Positions 28,079 to 34,942 of a stretch of DNA of 34,942 nt are shown in pieces. The translations under genes and the position numbers were made by a program. The notes beneath the pieces are model-generated. The model had not been told where the DNA came from. It saw nothing but the letters and a program-made list of their open reading frames with translations, and did not search any database. Each line of letters begins with the position of its first letter. Position 1 is the first letter of the stretch. Source of the DNA: an uncultured Porphyromonadaceae bacterium (lineage in GTDB: Bacteria > Bacteroidota > Bacteroidia > Bacteroidales > Muribaculaceae); assembly GCA_946553045.1 (NCBI GenBank), contig CAMNRO010000028.1, positions 1 through 34,942 on the forward strand. Direction: 5' to 3'.

Positions 28079-30348
28079 AAAAGACATTCATAACATCTGT
28101 ACTGGCGGCGGCCTCAATGGCGGCAGCCGCCGTGACCCCGGTAGATTATGTGAATCCTCTCGTCGGCACAATCTCCGACTTCGAGGTGTCGAACGGCAAC
28201 ACATATCCGGCAATCGCCATGCCCTGGGGCATGAATTTCTGGACGCCACAGACCGGACGCATGGGCGACGGCTGGACTTATGTCTATACCGAGCCTCGTA
28301 TCAAGGGTTTCAAGCAGACCCACCAGCCGAGCCCCTGGATGAACGACTACGGCCAGTTCGCCATCATGCCCGGCACAGACCACCCAGTCTTCGACCAGGA
28401 CAAGCGTTCGAGCTTCTTCACTCATAAGGCCGAGGTGGCTAAGCCCTACTATTACAGCGTGTTTCTCGCCGACCACCGCGTCACCACCGAAATCACGCCC
28501 ACGGAGCGCGCGGCTATGTTCCGCTTCACATTCCCGGCCAACGACAGCTCGTTTGTGGTCGTAGACGCCTACGACAGGGGCTCTTATATAAAGGTGCTTC
28601 CCGCCGAGAAGAAAATCGTCGGCTATACCACCCGCAACAGCGGCGGCGTGCCCGAGAATTTCAAAAACTACTTCGTGCTTGAATTCGACAAGCCCTTCAC
28701 CTACACCGCAGCTGTCGCCGACGGCAATATCGACCCCGCTTCCACCGAAAGCAAGGCCGACCATGCCGGCGCCATCATCGGATTCGCCACACGCAAGGGC
28801 GAGAAAGTACATGCCCGTGTGGCCTCTTCATTCATCAGCCCTGAGCAGGCCGAGCTCAACCTCCGCGAACTCGACGGCAAGGACTTCGACACCCTCGTGA
28901 AGCAGGGTAAGGACCGCTGGAACGAGGTGCTGGGCCGTATTGAGGTCGAATCGGACGACACCGACCGTCTGCGCACATTCTATTCGTGCCTATACCGCAG
29001 CACGCTCTTCCCCCGCATGTTCCACGAAATCGACGCCAATGGCAACATCGTGCACTACAGCCCTCACACCGGCGACGTGCGCCCCGGCCGTCTCTTCACC
29101 GACACCGGCCTGTGGGATTCTTTCCGCGGCGAGCTGCCTATGCTCAACCTCATCTATCCCGAAATCAGCGCCCAAATGCAGGAAGGTTTCTATAACCACT
29201 ACAAAGAGAGCGGTTTCTACCCCGAATGGTCGAGCCCCGGCCATCGCGACTGCATGATTGGCAACAACTCGGCTTCCGTCGTTGCCGACGCTTTCGTAAA
29301 AGGTGTCACCCCGGCCGATGCCGAGGCTATGTACGAGGGTCTGCTGCACGGCGCCAACGCCCTGCACCCGACAGTGCCCGCCTCGGGCCGTGTGGCTTTC
29401 GAGGAGTATAACACCATGGGATACGTGCCCTCCGATGTGGTCGGTCAGAGTGCCGCCCGCACACTCGAGTATGCCTACGACGACTGGTGCATCTATCAGA
29501 TGGGCCGCAAGCTCGGTCGCCCCAAAGCCGAGACCGACGTCTACAAGAAGCGCTCGCAGAACTACCGCAACCTCTACCACGCTCCTTTCAAGCTCATGAG
29601 CGGACGCGACAGCAAGGGCAATTTCCCCGAAGACTTCGACCCCGTAGTGTGGTGGGGCCCCTTCACCGAGGGCAACAGCTGGCACTACACCTGGTCGGTA
29701 TTCCACGACGTGCAGGGTCTTATCGACCTCATGGGCGGCAGAAAGGAGTTTATCGCCATGCTCGACTCCGTGTTTACCACCGACCCCACATTCGGCAAGG
29801 GCGTAGACACCCGCAAGCAGCTGGTGCACGAAATGCGCGAGATGCAGATTGTAGACATGGGCCAGTATGCCCACGGCAATCAGCCCATACAGCACATGAT
29901 CTACCTCTATAACTACGGAGGTGAGCCCTGGAAGGCCCAGTATCACCTCCGCGAGGTGATGAACCGCCTCTACCTGCCTACCCCCGACGGCTACTGCGGT
30001 GACGAGGACAACGGCCAGACATCGGCATGGTATATCATGTCGGCGCTCGGTTTCTACACCGTCTGCCCCGGTACCGACGAGTATGTGCTCGGCGCTCCGC
30101 TCTTCACCAAGGCGCGTGTGAATCTGCCGAACGGCAAGAGCATAGAGATTTCGGCGCCCGAAAACAGCGACGAGAACCGATATGTAGACCAGCTGAAGCT
30201 CAACGGCAAGGAATATGGCAAAAACTATCTGCGCCATGCCGACCTCACCCGCGGAGCCCGTCTCGACTACCGCATGAGCGCCAAGCCCAACTACAAGCGC
30301 GGCACAAAAGCCTCCGATGCACCTTATTCACTCTCAAACGAAAAATAA
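28075..30348 (+). CDS. GH92 alpha-mannosidase-family enzyme, second copy, Gln in acid motif
   Basis: 757 aa from the Met of MKKTFITSVLAAASMAAAA, a Sec signal without lipobox. An open frame extends upstream, but only through the GH31 gene. GH92 signatures are DYVNPLVGT, NGNTYPAIAMPWGMNFWTPQTG, SGFYPEWSSPGHRDCMIGNNSASV and GDEDNGQTSAWYIMSALGFY (Asp643, Asp645 as likely base). As in the copy at 12633-14786, the acid motif reads HGNQP (Gln603) instead of GNEP. The two copies share little sequence outside the motifs, so they are not a recent duplication. Predicted to act in the periplasm on alpha-mannosides, possibly phosphodiester-linked. It overlaps GH31 by 4 nt, and the next gene starts 1 nt after its stop. 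Confidence 0.88.
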   Translation: MKKTFITSVLAAASMAAAAVTPVDYVNPLVGTISDFEVSNGNTYPAIAMPWGMNFWTPQTGRMGDGWTYVYTEPRIKGFKQTHQPSPWMNDYGQFAIMPGTDHPVFDQDKRSSFFTHKAEVAKPYYYSVFLADHRVTTEITPTERAAMFRFTFPANDSSFVVVDAYDRGSYIKVLPAEKKIVGYTTRNSGGVPENFKNYFVLEFDKPFTYTAAVADGNIDPASTESKADHAGAIIGFATRKGEKVHARVASSFISPEQAELNLRELDGKDFDTLVKQGKDRWNEVLGRIEVESDDTDRLRTFYSCLYRSTLFPRMFHEIDANGNIVHYSPHTGDVRPGRLFTDTGLWDSFRGELPMLNLIYPEISAQMQEGFYNHYKESGFYPEWSSPGHRDCMIGNNSASVVADAFVKGVTPADAEAMYEGLLHGANALHPTVPASGRVAFEEYNTMGYVPSDVVGQSAARTLEYAYDDWCIYQMGRKLGRPKAETDVYKKRSQNYRNLYHAPFKLMSGRDSKGNFPEDFDPVVWWGPFTEGNSWHYTWSVFHDVQGLIDLMGGRKEFIAMLDSVFTTDPTFGKGVDTRKQLVHEMREMQIVDMGQYAHGNQPIQHMIYLYNYGGEPWKAQYHLREVMNRLYLPTPDGYCGDEDNGQTSAWYIMSALGFYTVCPGTDEYVLGAPLFTKARVNLPNGKSIEISAPENSDENRYVDQLKLNGKEYGKNYLRHADLTRGARLDYRMSAKPNYKRGTKASDAPYSLSNEK

Positions 30349-30349
30349 C

Positions 30350-31183
30350 ATGAAAATACTCCGCTCAATTCTGTCGCTCGGCGTGCTGCTCATTGCAATG
30401 GCCGTGTCGGCTCAGAACTATAAGACAGAGACCGGCATCAGCTATCGCCCCGATGCCACCGACAAGTATCAGAAAGAGAGATGTAAGCTCGATTTCTACT
30501 ATCCGACCGATGTAAAGGACTTCCCCGTTGTGATATGGTATCACGGCGGCGGCCTCACTGGCGGCAACACCTTCATTCCCGGCGAACTCAAGAACCAGGG
30601 AATAGGCGTTGTGGCTGTGAACTACCGTCTTTGCGGCAACAAGGTAGACCCCTCTGTCACCACTGCCGACTGTGTGGACGATGCAGCTGCCGCCGCTGCG
30701 TGGGCTGTCAATAATGTGGCCAGATACGGCGGTGACCCGAATAAAATCTATCTCACAGGTCACTCAGCCGGCGGCTATCTCGTGATGATGATAGGCCTCG
30801 ACAAGGCCCGCCTGGGCAAATACGGCGTGGACCCCGACAAGGCTTTTCAGGCCATGATTCCGCTCAGCGGACAGGCTATCACACACTTCCAGAACCGTCG
30901 CGACCGCGGTATGGGCGACCTCAATCCGCTTATCGACGAGAACGCCCCTCTCTATTTCGTGCGTGGCGACTGTATGCCCACTCTGCTTGTATGCGGCCAG
31001 CGCGAGCGCGAACTCTTCGGCCGCTATGAGGAAAACGCCTACCTCTGGCGCATGATGAAGCTTTGCGGACACCCCGATGCCGAAATTCTCGAAGTCGACG
31101 GCTTCGACCACGGCTCGATGTGCCACCCCGGCTTCCTGATAATGCTTGAATATCTTAAAAACCGAGAGAAAAACCGAAAATAA
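30350..31183 (+). CDS. Secreted alpha/beta-hydrolase, carbohydrate esterase candidate
   Basis: 277 aa from MKILRSILSLGVLLIAMAVSAQ, a Sec signal; a start 33 nt upstream would lie inside the GH92 gene and lacks a leader. Alpha/beta-hydrolase fold of the hormone-sensitive-lipase/esterase type: oxyanion motif YHGGGL (His65), nucleophile elbow TGHSAGGY (Ser139) and a C-terminal GFDHGSM (His254). It probably removes acetyl or other acyl groups from sugars, or cleaves another ester. It sits between GH92 and GH38 with spacings of 1 and 13 nt, so it belongs to the mannosidase operon. The substrate cannot be told from sequence. Confidence 0.82.
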   Translation: MKILRSILSLGVLLIAMAVSAQNYKTETGISYRPDATDKYQKERCKLDFYYPTDVKDFPVVIWYHGGGLTGGNTFIPGELKNQGIGVVAVNYRLCGNKVDPSVTTADCVDDAAAAAAWAVNNVARYGGDPNKIYLTGHSAGGYLVMMIGLDKARLGKYGVDPDKAFQAMIPLSGQAITHFQNRRDRGMGDLNPLIDENAPLYFVRGDCMPTLLVCGQRERELFGRYEENAYLWRMMKLCGHPDAEILEVDGFDHGSMCHPGFLIMLEYLKNREKNRK

Positions 31184-31196
31184 AATTAAATCAATC

Positions 31197-34100
31197 ATGA
31201 AAATAGCTCCGAAGACCTGCCTTGCCGCAATCTCGCTGCTCGCCGGAGCGGCCGGCGCTTTCGCCGCTGATACTGCCGAGGCAAAACAACCTACAGCCTA
31301 TCTGGTGTCAGACGCACACCTCGACACCCAGTGGAACTGGGATATTCAGACTACTATAAAGGAATATGTCTGGAATACCATCGACATGAACCTCAAGCTC
31401 CTCGACAAATACCCCAACTATGTATTCAACTTCGAGGGTGGTGTCAAATACGCGTGGATGAAGGAATACTTCCCCCGCGAATACGAACTGATGAAGAAGC
31501 ACATAGCCGACGGCCGCTGGCACATCTGCGGCGCAAGCTGGGATGCTACCGACGCCATCGTGCCTTCGATTGAATCGGCTATCCGAAACGTGATGCTCGG
31601 CCAGGAGTACTACCGCAGCGAGTTCGGCGTGGAAAGCACCGACATCTTCCTGCCCGACTGCTTCGGCTTCGGCTGGACTTTGCCTACAGTGGCCTCGCAC
31701 TGCGGTCTCATCGGCTTCTCGTCGCAGAAACTCGGCTGGCGCAACAATCCCTTCCACGGCGATATGAAATATCCCTTCAACGTCGGTATCTGGAAAGGCG
31801 TCGACGGCTCCGAGATTATGATGACCCACGGCTACAGCTACGGTCACCGCTGGAAGAACGAAGACCTTACCGAAAACGAAATGCTCAAGAAGCGCACCGC
31901 CGAGAACGGACTCGGGGTTCTCTTCCACTACTACGGCACCGGCGACATCGGCGGCTCGCCGACAATCACTTCGGTCGACGCCGTCGACCGCGCCGTGGGC
32001 AAAAATGGCTCTGTGAAGATTGTCAGCGCTACATCCGACCAGATTTTCAAGGACTATATGCCTTATTCGTCGCACCCCGAGCTGCCCCGCTACGATGGCG
32101 AGCTCCTCATGGACGTGCATGGCACCGGCTGCTACACCTCGCAGGCTGCGATGAAGCTCTATAACCGCCAGAACGAGCTCCTCGGCGATGCCGCCGAGCG
32201 TGCCTCCGTGGCAGCAGAGATGCTCGGCGCGGCCGATTATCCCGGCGCGGCTCTCACGGAGTCGTGGCGCCGTTTCATCTTCCACCAGTTCCACGACGAC
32301 CTCACCGGCACCTCTATCCCCCGTGCATACGAGTTCTCATGGAACGACGAGCTCCTTTCGCTCAAGCAGTTCTCCGATATTCTTGCCTACAGCACCGGTG
32401 CCGTCGCCTCGCAGCTCGACACCCGCGTGAAAGGCACTCCCGTGGTACTCTACAACGCTCTCGGCCATGAGGCTACCGACGTAGTAGAGCTCGAAGTGCC
32501 CGTGAAAGGCAAACCCGGCAAGGTTGCCGCCTTCGACCACAACGGCAATCCCGCCGCCGCACAGCTGCTCGGCTGCGCCGACGGCAAGGCCCGCGTGCTC
32601 GTAGAGGCCACTGTGCCCGCCAACGGCTATGCCGTCTACGACCTCCGTCTCTCGGGCTCGGAAAAGGCTACAGCCCCCGTGGCCGCAAACACGGTGGAAA
32701 ACTCTGTATATAAGCTCACTCTCGACGGCAAGGGCGACATCACATCGCTCTACGACAAGAAGACCGGCAAAGAGCTCGTGAAGCCCGGCAAGGCTATCCG
32801 CCTGGCTATCTTCACCGAAAACGAGTCGTTCGAATGGCCCGCATGGGAAATCCTCAAGGAAACCATCGACCGCGAGCCCGCCTCGATTGCCGACAACGTC
32901 AAGACCGCTATCGTTGAGAACGGTCCGCTGCGCACCACTCTCTGCGTTGAGAAGGGCCATGGCGATTCCAAGTTCCGCCAGTACATACACCTCTACGAAG
33001 GCGCTCTTGCCGACCGTATTGACTTCTACAACGAGGTAGACTGGGCCACCACAAATGCTCTCGTAAAGGCCGAATTCCCCCTCTCGGTAACCAACGAGAC
33101 CGCTTGCTACGACCTCGGTGTGGGCACCGTAGACCGCGGCAACAATAAAATCAACGCCTACGAGGTATATGCACAGCGCTGGGCTGACCTCACCGACCGC
33201 AGCGGCAACTACGGTGTGACCGTGATGAACGACTGCAAGTACGGCTGGGACAAGCCCGACAACAATACCCTCCGTCTCACCCTTCTGCACACTCCCAAGA
33301 CCAAGCGCGGATATGCCTACCAGGACCATCAGGACTGGGGCCGCCACACATTCACCTATAGCCTCAACGGCCACAGCGGCAAGCTCGACAAGGCCGAGGC
33401 CGGACGCCGTGCCGACGCTCTCAACCAGCGCATCAAGGCATTCTCGGCCACCAAGCACGCCGGCGCTCTCGGCAAATCGTTCTCGGCCGCTTCCATCGAC
33501 AACAGCGACCTTGCCATCAAGGCCATCAAGAAGGCCGAAAGCTCCGACGAGTACGTTGTACGCGTCTACGACGCTTCCGGCAAGGGCGGCAAGGCTTCAA
33601 TCACCTTCGCCCGTCCTGTTGTAGCCGCCGCCAAGGCCGACGGTACTGAGAAAACCATCGGCGAGGCATCTTTCAGCAGCAATAAGCTCGATGTGGCTGT
33701 CGGTGCAAACGGTATCGGCACATACAAGGTGAAATTCGCACCTGCCGAAGCCGCACGCACTGCCGCATATGCTGCTCTTCCCCTCGCTTACGACAAGAAG
33801 TGCTTCAGCTGGAACCGCTTCGCCGGCGACGCCGACTTCCACGGAGGCTTTGCCTATGCCGCAGAGCTCGTGCCCGCCTCGCTCACTGCCTCGGGTGTGC
33901 CTTTCGAACTCGAAAACACGGCGCTTCTCAACGGCAAAGTCTGCAAGGGCGACACTATTGCGCTTCCCGCAGGCAACTATAACCGCCTCTATGTGCTCGC
34001 TGCCGCCGCTACCGAAGACGCCCGCGTAGAAGGTACATTCCGCGCAGGCAAGACCGCTACAACTCTGAGCGTGCCCTCATATACCGGCTTTATAGGCCAG

Positions 34101-34814
34101 TGGGGCCACACCAACCACACCGAGGGCTACCTCGAACCCGACGAAGTGGCCTATACCGGCACTCACCGCCACTCCGCCGCCGGCGACCACCCCTACGAGT
34201 TCACATATATGTTCAAATATGGCATCGACATTCCCGCCGGAGCCAAGGAAATTATCCTTCCCGATAATCCCGACATGGTGCTGTTCTCGGCTACTCTCGC
34301 CAAGGAAGACGCCAAGACTCCCGAGGCTCTTTCGACCCTCTACCGCACATCGTTCGACGGCAAGGGCAAGCGCGGCGGCTCCTCGTCGGCCGCAGCCCGC
34401 GAGAGCATTCTCAAGCCCGAGCACATCGTGGCATGGTCGGGCTTCGTGAACGACCGCGAACACCCCCGCTTCCTCCACGACGGCGACGCCTCGACCAAAT
34501 GGTGCGACATCTCGGGCATTCCCAGCTATGTTGAGTATGACCTCGGTCAGGCCCGCACCGTGAGCGAGTGGGCGCTTACGAACGCCGGTTCGGAAAATCC
34601 GTCGTATGTCACCGTATCGTGCCTCCTCCAGGCCCGCAATGACAAGTCGGAAGACTGGAAGACAATCGACTCCATGGTAGGCAACAAGCGCAACACCGTG
34701 AGCAAGAAACTCACCGCCCCTGTCGACGTACGCTACCTCCGCCTCATGGTGGTGCAGCCCCAGCAGTCGGCCGGCGGCAAGGATACCCGCATATACGAAT
34801 TCGCAGTATATTGA
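31197..34814 (+). CDS. GH38 alpha-mannosidase with C-terminal F5/8 (discoidin) domain
   Basis: 1205 aa from the Met of MKIAPKTCLAAISLL, a Sec signal cleaved near AFAAD. A Met 17 codons upstream overlaps the esterase gene and gives a poorer leader. The GH38 catalytic part carries zinc ligands His41 and Asp43 in SDAHLDTQWNW, the nucleophile Asp154 in LPDCFGFGW and a further zinc-ligand His in HQFHDDLTGTS (about His366). Long beta-rich domains follow. The last 135 residues (from about 1071: FLHDGDASTKW.., YVEYDLGQARTVSEWAL.., VRYLRLMVV) are a discoidin-like domain that probably binds galactose-type or other glycans. It cleaves terminal alpha-mannose with retention. It is the last gene of the plus-strand operon. 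Confidence 0.92.
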   Translation: MKIAPKTCLAAISLLAGAAGAFAADTAEAKQPTAYLVSDAHLDTQWNWDIQTTIKEYVWNTIDMNLKLLDKYPNYVFNFEGGVKYAWMKEYFPREYELMKKHIADGRWHICGASWDATDAIVPSIESAIRNVMLGQEYYRSEFGVESTDIFLPDCFGFGWTLPTVASHCGLIGFSSQKLGWRNNPFHGDMKYPFNVGIWKGVDGSEIMMTHGYSYGHRWKNEDLTENEMLKKRTAENGLGVLFHYYGTGDIGGSPTITSVDAVDRAVGKNGSVKIVSATSDQIFKDYMPYSSHPELPRYDGELLMDVHGTGCYTSQAAMKLYNRQNELLGDAAERASVAAEMLGAADYPGAALTESWRRFIFHQFHDDLTGTSIPRAYEFSWNDELLSLKQFSDILAYSTGAVASQLDTRVKGTPVVLYNALGHEATDVVELEVPVKGKPGKVAAFDHNGNPAAAQLLGCADGKARVLVEATVPANGYAVYDLRLSGSEKATAPVAANTVENSVYKLTLDGKGDITSLYDKKTGKELVKPGKAIRLAIFTENESFEWPAWEILKETIDREPASIADNVKTAIVENGPLRTTLCVEKGHGDSKFRQYIHLYEGALADRIDFYNEVDWATTNALVKAEFPLSVTNETACYDLGVGTVDRGNNKINAYEVYAQRWADLTDRSGNYGVTVMNDCKYGWDKPDNNTLRLTLLHTPKTKRGYAYQDHQDWGRHTFTYSLNGHSGKLDKAEAGRRADALNQRIKAFSATKHAGALGKSFSAASIDNSDLAIKAIKKAESSDEYVVRVYDASGKGGKASITFARPVVAAAKADGTEKTIGEASFSSNKLDVAVGANGIGTYKVKFAPAEAARTAAYAALPLAYDKKCFSWNRFAGDADFHGGFAYAAELVPASLTASGVPFELENTALLNGKVCKGDTIALPAGNYNRLYVLAAAATEDARVEGTFRAGKTATTLSVPSYTGFIGQWGHTNHTEGYLEPDEVAYTGTHRHSAAGDHPYEFTYMFKYGIDIPAGAKEIILPDNPDMVLFSATLAKEDAKTPEALSTLYRTSFDGKGKRGGSSSAAARESILKPEHIVAWSGFVNDREHPRFLHDGDASTKWCDISGIPSYVEYDLGQARTVSEWALTNAGSENPSYVTVSCLLQARNDKSEDWKTIDSMVGNKRNTVSKKLTAPVDVRYLRLMVVQPQQSAGGKDTRIYEFAVY

Positions 34815-34821
34815 TTTTTTG

Positions 34822-34880
34822 AGGTTAGTGGTTATGGGTTAGTGGTTAGTGGTGAGGGGTTAGGGGTTAGGGGTTAGTGA
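34822..34880 (+). repeat. Degenerate GGTTAGTG/GGTTAGG repeat
   Basis: About eight imperfect 7-8 bp units (GGTTAGT, GGTTAGG) follow the GH38 stop codon and run into the terminal poly-C. The same unit type occurs at 704-740 and 830-853. No terminator hairpin was seen in the 128 bp after GH38. Confidence 0.75.
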
Positions 34881-34888
34881 GGTGCTGA

Positions 34889-34942
<54 letters not shown>

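Overview
The window reads as a carbohydrate-utilisation locus of a gut-type Bacteroidales bacterium, possibly Muribaculaceae-like. The evidence is a SusC/SusD pair, many lipoprotein signal peptides, GC-rich coding DNA and Bacteroidetes-type promoter elements (TAnnTTTG). The genus is inference. No tRNA, rRNA, CRISPR array, phage gene or recognisable transposase was seen. The sequence starts and ends in long C homopolymers, so it may be a complete contig that breaks at poly-C.

Layout. Positions 1-878 carry no gene. They hold four copies of a two-hairpin repeat, solitary palindromes, degenerate TTAG-type repeats and a terminator-like hairpin. From 10802 down to 879 (minus strand) lie an SGNH esterase carrying SusE-like modules, then SusC, SusD, a SusE-like lipoprotein and a GH76 endo-alpha-1,6-mannanase lipoprotein. 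Positions 10803-12632 form an island with visibly lower GC. It holds one AAA/DUF4143 ATPase gene and two more copies of the two-hairpin repeat, and is bounded by near-identical 30-bp direct repeats. From 25600 down to 12633 (minus strand) is an operon of GH3, GH127-like, GH97, aldo-keto reductase and GH2 genes, packed with 4-nt overlaps or a 2-nt gap, followed after 177 bp by GH92 and a clear intrinsic terminator. A 303-bp divergent region (25601-25903) separates this from the plus-strand operon GH31, GH92, alpha/beta-hydrolase and GH38 (25904-34814).

How the parts could work together. GH76 would cut an alpha-1,6-mannan backbone at the surface, SusCD and SusE would capture and import the fragments, and periplasmic GH92, GH38, GH31, GH97, GH2 and GH3 enzymes would trim them to monosaccharides. 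The esterases would remove acyl groups. The strongest substrate signal is alpha-mannan or mannose-rich glycan (GH76, two GH92, GH38). Both GH92 proteins have Gln in the HGNQP motif where the usual exo-mannosidases have a Glu acid. This recalls GH92 enzymes that cleave mannose-1-phosphate diesters, so phosphomannan is a specific hypothesis. The added alpha-glucosidase, alpha-galactosidase-type, beta-galactosidase and beta-glucosidase families suggest a decorated substrate such as fungal cell-wall glycan or glycoprotein N-glycan.

No transcriptional regulator (HTCS, SusR-like or ECF sigma/anti-sigma) is encoded in the window, so control must come from outside it.
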